DNA of 64,000 bases from Spongilla lacustris (taxonomy: Eukaryota; Porifera; Demospongiae; Spongillida; Spongillidae). Position 1 is the stretch's first letter. The number at the start of each line of letters is the position of its first letter. Shown in pieces: positions 11,405 to 21,380 of this stretch. A program made the position numbers and the translations under genes. The notes below the pieces were generated by a model, which saw only the letters and a list, made by a program, of their open reading frames with translations, was not told the origin of the DNA and made no database searches. The DNA lies in the NCBI GenBank assembly GCA_949361645.1, contig OX442415.1, positions 18,689,269 through 18,753,268 of the forward strand, written 5' to 3'.

Positions 11405-12450
11405 ATTACTGACTAGAAATGCCTTTGAATTACAATTTGCCTTCTTAAAACTCAGATGGAGTGTCCTCATGAGTACCTGCAGTTGCTAATGGCTGTGTTA
11501 TACCCCATCAGCATATATAGCTATAACCCTCTTAACCCCTGGCTTTTAAGTTTCTTCTTCCTACCCCTTCCTAGCTGTCTCCTTTACATCATTCAATCCT
11601 TCCATGCATCTCTCTGTACCTAATCCACATTACTCCTACACTTTTTAAATGGGATAGTTCTTTGATATGCCCATGCACAGATTGCTAATACACAATACCT
11701 GACACCATTCCATAAGAGTGTGCATTCCAATACGACTATTGTGAATCAATCACTAGACATTGCCTTTTGATTACAAGTTGAATTAAAAATCGGAAGAGAT
11801 GCGGAGGTGAGTGTTACGTATGAGTACCTGTTGAGGGCTTTTAACACACCAGCATGGCTAACCCTTGTTTCAAAGACTAACACAGGCTTTCTTCCTTTCC
11901 TACCCTGCCCCCTCTCAATCCTTCAATCATTCCATGCACCTCTCTGTACCTAATCACTCATGCACTTTAAAATTTGTAGGAGCATTGCTATACCATGCAC
12001 GTACACAAATACCTAATACTCGACAGCAATCCAGATACATGTGTGCTTCTAATGAATCGATCACAAGACTAGAAATTGTCTTTTCATAACAAGTTCAGTT
12101 TTTAAAGATCAGAACACATGAGATGTATACGTGATTTATCTGTCAGTGTTACTAACGCTCCAGTATGCATAGCTAAATCACCCTGCTTTGACACAGGCTA
12201 CCTTCTAAACCTACCCCTTCCTATCCTACCGTGCAACCTTGTGTGTTTGATGTGTGGGCAGAGGGCCCAGTGTAGCTAACCCTCTTTTCATTGCTTAACA
12301 CAGGCTACCTTCTAAACCTACCCCTTCCTGTCCCCTCTCGATCCTTTAATCTTACCATACAATTCTCTGTGTTTCATGTGTGAGTTTTGCTTATGAGAAC
12401 TACCTGTTGGGGGCCCAGCCTGTTCCCTCTTGATCATTCAATCACCATGC
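11405..12450. repeat. Degenerate tandem repeat, unit about 315-345 bp
   Basis: The anchor ACTAGAAATGCCTTTGAATT (11412) returns in altered form at about 11753 and 12068, followed each time by a pyrimidine-rich part with CTACCCCTTCCT and TTCAATCxTTCCATGCA. Spacing is about 345 and 315 bases. The last copy is shuffled: AGGCTACCTTCTAAACCTAC occurs twice (12196, 12302). No coding function is supported. Confidence 0.65.
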
Positions 12451-12451
12451 A

Positions 12452-14071
12452 ACTCACTCACTCGCTCGCTCGCTCGCTCGCTCACTCACTCACTCACTCA
12501 CTCACTCACTCACTCACTCACTCACTCACTCACTCACTCACTCACTCACTCACTCACTCACTCACTCACTCACTCACTCACTCACTCACTCACTCACTCA
12601 CTCACTCACTCACTCACTCACTCACTCACTCACTCACTCACTCACTCACTCACTCACTCACTCACTCACTCACTCACTCACTCACTCACTCACTCACTCA
12701 CTCACTCACTCACTCACTCACTCACTCACTCACTCACTCACTCACTCACTCACTCACTCACTCACTCACTCACTCACTCACTCACTCACTCACTCACTCA
12801 CTCACTCACTCACTCACTCACTCACTCACTCACTCACTCACTCACTCACTCACTCACTCACTCACTCACTCACTCACTCACTCACTCACTCACTCACTCA
12901 CTCACTCACTCACTCACTCACTCACTCACTCACTCACTCACTCACTCACTCACTCACTCACTCACTCACTCACTCACTCACTCACTCACTCACTCACTCA
13001 CTCACTCACTCACTCACTCACTCACTCACTCACTCACTCACTCACTCACTCACTCACTCACTCACTCACTCACTCACTCACTCACTCACTCACTCACTCA
13101 CTCACTCACTCACTCACTCACTCACTCACTCACTCACTCACTCACTCACTCACTCACTCACTCACTCACTCACTCACTCACTCACTCACTCACTCACTCA
13201 CTCACTCACTCACTCACTCACTCACTCACTCACTCACTCACTCACTCACTCACTCACTCACTCACTCACTCACTCACTCACTCACTCACTCACTCACTCA
13301 CTCACTCACTCACTCACTCACTCACTCACTCACTCACTCACTCACTCACTCACTCACTCACTCACTCACTCACTCACTCACTCACTCACTCACTCACTCA
13401 CTCACTCACTCACTCACTCACTCACTCACTCACTCACTCACTCACTCACTCACTCACTCACTCACTCACTCACTCACTCACTCACTCACTCACTCACTCA
13501 CTCACTCACTCACTCACTCACTCACTCACTCACTCACTCACTCACTCACTCACTCACTCACTCACTCACTCACTCACTCACTCACTCACTCACTCACTCA
13601 CTCACTCACTCACTCACTCACTCACTCACTCACTCACTCACTCACTCACTCACTCACTCACTCACTCACTCACTCACTCACTCACTCACTCACTCACTCA
13701 CTCACTCACTCACTCACTCACTCACTCACTCACTCACTCACTCACTCACTCACTCACTCACTCACTCACTCACTCACTCACTCACTCACTCACTCACTCA
13801 CTCACTCACTCACTCACTCACTCACTCACTCACTCACTCACTCACTCACTCACTCACTCACTCACTCACTCACTCACTCACTCACTCACTCACTCACTCA
13901 CTCACTCACTCACTCACTCACTCACTCACTCACTCACTCACTCACTCACTCACTCACTCACTCACTCACTCACTCACTCACTCACTCACTCACTCACTCA
14001 CTCACTCACTCACTCACTCACTCACTCACTCACTCACTCACTCACTCACTCACTCACTCACTCACTCACTC
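12452..14071. repeat. 1.6-kb tetranucleotide microsatellite (ACTC)n, about 400 copies
   Basis: Essentially perfect ACTC repeats, with one short stretch of GCTC variants at 12462-12481 near the left edge. The tract gives open frames of almost 600 codons reading Ser-Leu-Thr-His. These are translation artefacts: no coding sequence flanks them and the repeat stops abruptly. The near-total lack of interruptions suggests recent expansion; exact length depends on the assembly. Confidence 0.97.
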
Positions 14072-14605
14072 GGTCCCCCCGGTCCCAATTCCCTAGGGAA
14101 TACGGTTCGTCTAAAATGTTTTACATCCAGGCTCGAATACAGCGGTCCGGGGGAGGCGGCAGACTCAATTCCCTGACAGAATTGAGTTTTAAATTTTATT
14201 GAAACAATGTACGCCACTTAATTAAACCCCCCATCGACCGTCATTAATCCCTATTTTCGCTTGGGTTAATTTCACTGGGCAACAGCAATAAAGAACCGGA
14301 GATATGAAGGGCGCCGAAGGCGCGCGCGCAAGACGATCGGAGGAGTGGCCCCCTTAAGACTAGTGACGTAGTGTATTTTACGATGCATAACATACAGGGA
14401 ATACGGTCCGAGGGAGATTCCCTAGGGAATTGAGTCCGGTTAATTGATTTTGTACAACCAGGCCCAGGGAACTCTGTCCGGGGGACTGTCACGCGAAAAT
14501 TGGTCCGGGCGCCTGGCGGACCTGGCTGCCTAAATTAGTCCGACCCCGGACCACTTTTGGTTGCCAAAAATGATCCGGGTTACCAAAAGTGGTCCGGGTA
14601 TATCA
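14072..14605. repeat. Foldback repeat with GGGAATTGAGTCCGG-type arms
   Basis: CAATTCCCTAGGGAATACGG at 14085 and ACTCAATTCCCTGACAG at 14163 are matched by AGGGAATACGGTCCGAGGG (14396) and CCTAGGGAATTGAGTCCGG (14421). A GGTCCGGG-rich tail runs to 14600. The composition recalls the element at 1-1005 but the arm sequence differs. No reading frame of interest. Confidence 0.5.
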
Positions 14606-15715
14606 ACTTGCAGGAAACCGTTCTTTGCCTTCAGACGTTTGTGTTGGACCCATTTCTATATAATTGTATAAGCGTACACCGCAAAATATATGTTTGGACA
14701 TTCAGTGCACTTGAAATATGCGTGGGCATGCACTGCTGATAATACATGCAGGTTAACATCCACTAGACATATATAAGGCTCTACCTCATGCAGATCAAAA
14801 GATATATATATAATATTATAATTATAATTATATATAATTATAATTATATGTATATAGACTCCATGCATGCTTGCATGCGCTTATATAAATTATAATTATA
14901 ATTATTATGATTATACTCTATTATAGGAACAGCTCTTGGCTACTCGATTCCCCAAACCTTCTACACCTATGGAGGCCAGCTGGCCTGGTGCTTGTTCCGG
15001 CATTGCCAGAGAAGAATTCGATGCTAGCCATGGCAACATGCATGGTGACTCTTATGATGCATTACGGACAAAATGATCAGCATGCAAGGTTCGGTATTGT
15101 GCAGTGATCATAGAAATCTCTTTGGACTACATGTAAGTTATAAGGTAATGAAGTTATAATTAAGCTCCATATATAATAAGGACGAATTTTCATTGTCTAT
15201 ACGATAACTTTAAATTTTTAAACATATTAATAGTGCATGCACGTATACTGTTTAAAGCAGATGAATGTAGTTCATTGCAAATTGTGCATGTGTTTGTTCT
15301 TATGCCTGCATCTGACAATGCATGAATGCAGTGATATATCGATGTTGAAATAGTGTAAGAAGAATGATGCTATATAAGCTGCAAACCTCAAGGTGAGCTA
15401 ATAAAGATGCACGCGGCCGGTGGAATGCATGTAACTTAAGTAAAGTACTGAGACTGGTCAGTGCATGCATGGGATCTCCTCGCATGTATTAATGTTTAAT
15501 AGTGCACGCAAAAGGCATTAATTTCGAAGCATGCCCAACACCTGTACACTTGTATAGCTAATATAGGCTGTACAGTGAACTTACAGTTAAGGCCAAATTT
15601 TGTCCATTGCTTTAGAGGATGAACTATAGAGAAAAGTTTCAGATGTATAGACCTATAATTAACACTATATTACTTTTATATCTAATATATAATACGTGTA
15701 GGCCCATGCAGCTGC
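14606..15715. other. Intergenic, AT-rich, no gene seen
   Basis: Includes an alternating ATTATA low-complexity patch at 14804-14910. No credible frame. The right end probably contains the 3' UTR of the minus-strand receptor gene that stops at 15720. Confidence 0.4.
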
Positions 15716-15719
15716 TGTG

Positions 15720-16745
15720 TTAGTCATCATTGTATACTGGTGCCAGCCACTGAGTGGTGATGGAGTCCTTTTCCAAACTCACGGAACCTTCCGATTCTTC
15801 ATTCACCGGCACTACTGGGTACGATACAATACGGTGTTTGCACCGCAACAGCATCCGATAACGCCTCATGAGACACGTTTGGCTGTCCACTGCGAGTCCT
15901 AACGCCACTAATCCAGGAGCCATCGGAGCACTGAACGCATATATTATCCATAATCCCAATACGTCCTTTCTGGTTCGGTCGAATGTCCCCGCAAGGATGG
16001 AGAAAAGGTTAGGGACGAACATAATTAAAAATAGCACGAGAAGTGAGATTGCTTCATTCTCGAGCCTTTTTTTTCGTTTGAATGCTGCAGGATCATAAGT
16101 GGGCTCGCGCCGCTTTCGTCTACGGAGGAGGATAATCACACTTGCTGAGTATAACACCAAAACTGATGTGATGATGATCGAAACAGGTACGTACCACAAG
16201 GTGTACTTGATCACCCACCCGAATACGATATCGGTGCAGTTTTTGTCCACTAGGCGAATCGAGCACCACGGCCAGTTGGGAGAGTCCCCATAACCGTCTT
16301 CGACAAAGGGAATCCAGTTAATGAACAGCAGAGGAAAGGCGAATATCAGGAATAACCAAAATCGCTGCGCGCATCTGGTGTGGTTGGCTCGTCCTACAAT
16401 CTCCAAGAAGAGATTACAGGTAACAGTAAACACGGCTAACACCAACGTCCAGCTCGAGTACTCGTTCAGGACGCCTGCCACCGTGCAGAAGACCACCGTG
16501 GCCTCATTTTGGACGGAGTAGTCAACTCTGCTCAGGGACGCTGCGATTCCGTACACCACGGTGGCCATGCTGAAGTAGAGAAACATGAGCTGCAAGTGGA
16601 ATCGATATTTCTTAAACAAAACATTGACGCAAATGGCCATGATGCCCAACAGCGCCGAGAAAACGCCCGAAGCAGCTCGTATAGGGGCTAGTACGCTGTA
16701 ATCCGACGGTAGCGAGCAGTTTTGCAGCAGGTCTGTGCCTGACAT
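15720..16745 (-). CDS. Seven-transmembrane receptor, paralogue B
   Basis: Intronless frame of 341 residues, from ATG (complement of 16743-16745) to TAA (15720-15722). It has one N-terminal sequon (N9 in NCSLPS) and seven hydrophobic spans. C87 at the start of TM3 and C161 in loop 2 (NWPWC) are the expected disulfide pair. It shares with paralogue A the loop-1 FKKYxFHLQLM, RVDY before TM3, EYSSWT in TM3, R-x-N-H-T-RCAQ after TM3, WIPF at the end of TM4 and a D-S/R-x-TC element after TM7. Loop 3 is basic (KRKKRLENE). The C-tail is longer than in A and rich in Ser and acidic residues, compatible with phosphorylation. No DRY or NPxxY is present, so class A is unlikely. Ligand and coupling are unknown. 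Confidence 0.85.
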   Translation of the reverse strand: MSGTDLLQNCSLPSDYSVLAPIRAASGVFSALLGIMAICVNVLFKKYRFHLQLMFLYFSMATVVYGIAASLSRVDYSVQNEATVVFCTVAGVLNEYSSWTLVLAVFTVTCNLFLEIVGRANHTRCAQRFWLFLIFAFPLLFINWIPFVEDGYGDSPNWPWCSIRLVDKNCTDIVFGWVIKYTLWYVPVSIIITSVLVLYSASVIILLRRRKRREPTYDPAAFKRKKRLENEAISLLVLFLIMFVPNLFSILAGTFDRTRKDVLGLWIIYAFSAPMAPGLVALGLAVDSQTCLMRRYRMLLRCKHRIVSYPVVPVNEESEGSVSLEKDSITTQWLAPVYNDD

Positions 16746-16867
16746 CGATATCGGTCCTAATTTTGCCTCAAGTGCTTAGTGCAGTGCATTACTGAGATGC
16801 GTGGGATCTCCTCATCACGTGAGCTAGCGCATTGTAATTCATGCAGTTGTTGCTACAAGTATAATAA

Positions 16868-17512
16868 CAATCTAGCGGTTCGGACCGAACCGGTATCGAA
16901 CGGTTCGAGGTTCGACTCGGTTCGATGTTCGGTTCGATCGTATTTCGAACCTTTCGAACATCTCATTATAAATTCATTACCTTGTACGTTAATAAGTTTA
17001 TCAAGGTGGATGTTCCTTGATGGCGATTTTGAAGAAATGTTGTACATGTAAGTACAGAGAGCGACATTACGTCTATGCATAACGGATTAACTATTTCGTA
17101 CTGTCGATCGCATGTCGAACTACCGTAGAATACCGCGATATATCCCCCCTCCGCCCCCACTGAAATAAAATGGTCCTTGTTTAAACAAGTGTATTTAACG
17201 CTTCCACGTACCTGATTAAACATTTTAGAAACGAACTGGTACGATTCTAAAGAATAGCACATAGCCGCGTTCATGATTACGTCGATACCCCCCACCGTAT
17301 TACGTTAAACACGGGCGATTTTCTTTTTGGTAGGGGGGGGGGGGGGGGGGGGAGGGGGGGGGGGGGGGGGGGGGGAATTGTTTCATTTAAACATTGGGGG
17401 GGGGGGGAATTGTTTCATTTAAACATTAATAATCATTGATAATTGGCAATCGCGAACCGTTTTAAGTTCGGTTCGATTTAAGTAGGTTCGGTTCGATGTT
17501 CGGTTGACTGTA
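16868..17512. repeat. Region bounded by GGTTCG-hexamer-rich blocks
   Basis: The left block (16876-16960) and right block (17449-17510) are built from GGTTCGGTTCGATGTTCGG-like words in direct orientation, with some inverted copies (GGACCGAACC). Between them lie a poly-G tract (17334-17375) and a direct duplication of GAATTGTTTCATTTAAACAT (17376 and 17407). This is probably a mobile repeat whose ends I cannot fix. No target duplication was found. Confidence 0.4.
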
Positions 17513-18039
17513 TCATATATAAATAGCATGCATATAGTTATGTGTTCCATGCATTGCAGCCTTTGGAGGGCCTGTCACTGACCGCCCCCCGATTAGATTG
17601 GTGATGGAGGGAGGCCGGAGGGGCATTTTTAGCGAGCTAAAACAAGCATCCACTTATCATGCATGCGCAGAGCATTAGGTTAATTAATTTCCTCGTTAAT
17701 GAATATTAATATTCATTAAACTGTTTATTTAAAAAAAATGTATGTACTCTTGCTAAGAATAAAAACACAAACATAAACAGTTTGGAGGGTGGGAGCTCCC
17801 TGGCCAGGATGGCTCTGGCGATGGACCGAACCAGGGTCATATTCAATCTCCCATAAATCTCAGCCACCACTGATGACTTGGGTGAAGACTGCATGGTGAA
17901 TGGCCAAGTGAGATGCCAGCCTGGAGATGGTATCCTGGGCTTCTTTGCCCCAATTTCCATATGTCTCCACTGCCTATTGACATGTACATACAATTAATTA
18001 TCTATATACATATTTATTCGGTCTGCTAATGATTAAAAT

Positions 18040-18310
18040 GCTCCGAAATGCTTTTCTTGAGCGTGAAGAGTGCATGGAGATAGTTTCACCGGTGTCTTTT
18101 GTGGTGAACGGTAGAGTATACATGCAGATTCTCTGTATGGCAATCGCTTGATATTCGTACAGTTTGCGAAACGCATCAGTAGCTGCCTTCCAGTTATTCT
18201 ACCCTCTAGTCAGAAAGGCTTCCTCGGCATTTTTTAAAGTCATCATTTTGAATCGCGGTAATGTAACCATATCCACTTGGAAAACCAGATCGGCTGGAAG
18301 CTACGGTGCA
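18040..18310 (-). pseudogene. hAT-family transposase relic (TTF-type zinc finger / DUF4371 region)
   Basis: Minus-strand translation in shifting frames gives QPIWFSKWIWLHYRDSK, then EEAFLTRG-stop-NNWKAATDAFRKLYEYQ, then LPFTTKDTGETISMH. This order (W-F-x-x-x-x-WLHY, AF-x-x-G-x-xNWK-A-x-x-xF-K, TTKD-GE) is that of the TTF zinc-finger segment of hAT/ZMYM-like transposase genes. The zinc-binding CHKEA part is altered (YEYQAI), and stops and frameshifts break the frame. This is a dead transposon fragment. The frame at 17706-17993 might be further remains but has no motif I recognise. Confidence 0.6.
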
Positions 18311-19130
18311 GCCGGTGCTGCCTTCCTATTCCCTTTAAAACCTGCTGGTTGGTATCTGATACTACGAGTAATTTTGCTTCGAATGTAGCAATGATAAATT
18401 AAATACTTAAAAAGTATTAATAAATATAACCTTCATATTAATAGTTATAAATGGCATCGACAGCCAAATAGCCCACCCAGCCCACCGGCCGGCCCTGTAG
18501 TATTTGCAAATGCATGTAATTAGTTGGGCGTAGCCCTAGTCTCGTATCCAGACCTTTGCGCTTTCCGTTACAAAGATACAGTATAACAATGTACGTGCAC
18601 TGACACGTTTTCCTGCTTAATTCGCGCCACTGATCGTGATATAATCACCGCCTCGAGCGCCTCCCGCCCTCCCCATACATTGCGGCAATTTGCCCAATCA
18701 AATCGAGCGCGAAAACGTGCACATACTTGACTGTTCAACTGTATAACGGATATACATGTATGGCACAAAAATTAACGAACAGAACAAATCGATAGGTAAA
18801 GGACCGCGCTCTATCTACAAACCGAATTTTTTAATTAGCGATTTAATTACTCCTACCGAAAGTTATCCCGGGTTTTGAACCCATTTGGGTATCGTACATT
18901 GCAATACTGGCACGGAGCAACTGAAGTGCAATACCCCCGAAATGTATTTTATCATGTATATAGGACGTTAATATCATTTATCGTTCGGGAGTTATTGCGA
19001 TTCAAACGCGAGGCGTCTTTATTCATCAGTACATGTATATACGAATTTTCTCGTGAACTATCCCATTAATGTTATAAAAATAATATGAGTCCGTTAAAGC
19101 AAGCAAGTCTACTAATAATGCCCCACCCAA
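18311..19130. other. Intergenic, no gene seen
   Basis: AT-rich DNA with no credible frame. A half-copy of the TAGTCTCG hairpin repeat lies at about 18538. Confidence 0.4.
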
Positions 19131-19137
19131 ACTAACT

Positions 19138-19944
19138 CAGGGTCGGATCCAGGTTGTGGGAAAGGGGGGGGGGGGGGGGGGGGTACGATAAATATATTCA
19201 CAGCTGGGGGAGGGTACGGGAGGGGACGCGCCCCTCCCGTGACAGCAAGGCTGCAAGGGGGTCTGGGGGAGCGCTGATAGCTCCCCCAGTGGGGTCTGTG
19301 GCGAAGCCCAGAAGCTTTTTGCTTTTGCGTTTATTTAGCATGAAATTCACAGTGATACACAATACAAACATCCGGATTACTAGAGCCTGCGCTTGCATGG
19401 ATAGCGACGAGAAAACTCTTCATTTTTCACAAAGCTATGGTTCCTACTGCTACTTCGTGACGTAAAGCTTTTGTGAATTTGTGACCGATGCGTGCACGTG
19501 GCCATGAACCAGCTACATGTCGGTCTATAAACGACTCGCGTATGTTTTACTATATAGTATTTACTATTTAGTTTGTTTAGCTCGATAGCTACGGTAATAA
19601 CGTGACCTGTTGTCTGAGGAAAAGAATCTGAGATCCATCCCATTGAGTGATTCACGTCTTTTGATCGCTTACCTCAATTCCTGCTCACACGCACCATTCG
19701 ATCGATCGCGCGATTAAATACAAATTGCAAAATTAAATTTCGTTAAAAGGAGGATTTAGTTAGATCAATCTAGATCCCGCTTGGCCAGAATAATGTGCAA
19801 GCCTGCAAATCCAAGGATGGTAGCATGCAGAACAGATAGATTACAGTATGCATTACGTCATTCTTCATATATAGGAAAGGGGGGGTCCGGACCCCCTGGA
19901 CCCCCCCCCCCCCCCCCCCCCCCCCCCCTTTAAATCCGCCCCTG
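19138..19944. repeat. Poly-G dispersed repeats with CAGGGxCGGATxxAGG ends
   Basis: CAGGGTCGGATCCAGG at 19139 is followed by a G run (19165-19183). TTTAAATCCGCCCCTG at 19929-19944 follows a C run (19899-19928) and is the inverted form. These are either the two ends of one ~800-bp element or two separate copies; no duplication at the outer edges decides it. The interior segment GGGAGGGGACGCGCCCCTCC (about 19219) matches the repeat at 8622-9290. Confidence 0.45.
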
Positions 19945-20030
19945 TAATAGACAAAATTCATTGAATTCTTTTCCTGCAGCGCTACAATTGAGCGTTCTTG
20001 ATCTCTTTCAATTGTGTGTTTTGAGGGAAG

Positions 20031-21023
20031 CTAGGATTGATTGTTCCGCGGTATTGTTCCGGTACCTCCGACCACGGCTTGCACAGCGTACTCCTTAACA
20101 GCACCCCCACGTCTAAATAAGGAATACCGCACAAGTTTACTGCAGGAGTCCTTGTCGACAGTCATGAAAAAAGCGCCCATTCCGCCACTTAACTGTGGTA
20201 GAATGGCATACGCGACCCACAATGCAAAACGTTCCTTTCCCGTCTGCTCCGATATAGAATTAATAAAAGGCAGAATGTTTACGATGAAAAATGCGAGTGC
20301 AGGTAATACTAACGTCGCAACTTCTCTCTCCATTTTTCTTTTTTTCTTAATTACTTCTGGATCGCAGCAGAGAGGGTCCCACTGTAGCTTTTTGCGGATA
20401 ACAATGACAACAGTAACTGAATACAGCACGAAAATTGCAGAAATCACGATAACGGCTGGAACACTCCACAGCGCGTAATCAAGCACAGTAGCAAATGTGA
20501 AAACTGTGCAATCTTCCAGTCGCCTGCGAATGCAACACCATGGCCAGTCCGCGGACTGTCCGTATGCGAGATGGATAAACGGGATCCAGCAGAACGTCAG
20601 AGGAAATGTGAAAATTAGATACATCCAGAAAAGCTGAGCACGCCTCCCTTCATTTGCGCGTCCCATAACTTCCATGCAGAGGTTGTACGCTATTGATAAT
20701 ACCGCCAAAACGGTCGTCCAACCAGCGTATTCGTCTGCAAATCCCACCGCGATGCAGACAATCTTGGTAGCGTCGTTAGTGACAAAGTAATCCACCCTGT
20801 TAAACACCCTGACGACTCCATTTATCACGCAACTCACACTGAAGTAAAGCACCATCCGATGCAAAGGAACAAGGTACTTCTTCGATAGCACGTTTATGAC
20901 AACTGCAGATATACTGAACACGAGGGACGTCAGCGCAGACGCTCCTCTGATAGCGGCTATGATCTTAAAGGAGGCAGAAGACGAGGACAAGCAGCTGTTG
21001 TTACTCTCATTTATAGACAACAT
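20031..21023 (-). CDS. Seven-transmembrane receptor, paralogue C
   Basis: Intronless frame of 330 residues, from ATG (complement of 21021-21023) to the stop at 20031. The Ser/Asn-rich N-terminus has sequons at N5 and N8. Seven hydrophobic spans; C90 (start of TM3) and C163 (WPWC in loop 2) form the expected disulfide. Shared family words are KKYxxxLHRMVLYFSVS in TM2, NRVDYFVTN before TM3, EYAGWTTVLAV in TM3, GRANEGRRAQ after TM3 and CWIPFI at the TM4 end. Loop 3 is strongly basic (KKKRKMERE). It is the most diverged of the three: the RCAQ cysteine is Arg and the TM7 segment differs. It lies on the same strand as B, about 3.3 kb downstream in transcription order, which fits local duplication. 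Confidence 0.85.
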   Translation of the reverse strand: MLSINESNNSCLSSSSASFKIIAAIRGASALTSLVFSISAVVINVLSKKYLVPLHRMVLYFSVSCVINGVVRVFNRVDYFVTNDATKIVCIAVGFADEYAGWTTVLAVLSIAYNLCMEVMGRANEGRRAQLFWMYLIFTFPLTFCWIPFIHLAYGQSADWPWCCIRRRLEDCTVFTFATVLDYALWSVPAVIVISAIFVLYSVTVVIVIRKKLQWDPLCCDPEVIKKKRKMEREVATLVLPALAFFIVNILPFINSISEQTGKERFALWVAYAILPQLSGGMGAFFMTVDKDSCSKLVRYSLFRRGGAVKEYAVQAVVGGTGTIPRNNQS

Positions 21024-21174
21024 CTTATCATATACCTGGTCTGATTACCGAAATGGATGCGTTATAAGATCATATATCAAAGATCAGCTACTTATATGGA
21101 TTGATGCATGGCAGGTTAAACAGCGCGCACGTTAACTCTGGGTGGGAGTTGCTATCAACACCTTTATGCATGTT

Positions 21175-21380
21175 TAAGTAGTACTATAAGTGTATGACTG
21201 CATAGCATGCAAAATTTCTGAGTATTAGTAGTTGCAAAGGTATATAGAGAATCAGTTGTAACAGAAATTTTGTATAGTACTATATACATCGATCGAGTAT
21301 GACTGCATAGCATGTAATTTTTCTGAGTTGTATAAGCTGAGGAATATAGAGAATCAGTTGTAATGGAAATTACCGGCACT
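21175..21380. repeat. Two-copy tandem duplication, about 105 bp apart
   Basis: GTATGACTGCATAGCATG occurs at 21191 and 21297. Each is followed by TTTCTGAG and, later, by TATAGAGAATCAGTTGTAA (21241, 21347). The copies diverge between these anchors. No coding function is supported. Confidence 0.7.

Noticed and set aside
12387..14202. Open frames of 569-590 codons (Ser-Leu-Thr-His repeats)
   Set aside because: They are produced entirely by the ACTC microsatellite; the flanks are noncoding and the frame ends where the repeat ends.
18164..18388. Plus-strand 74-codon frame
   Set aside because: It is the antisense shadow of the minus-strand hAT relic.
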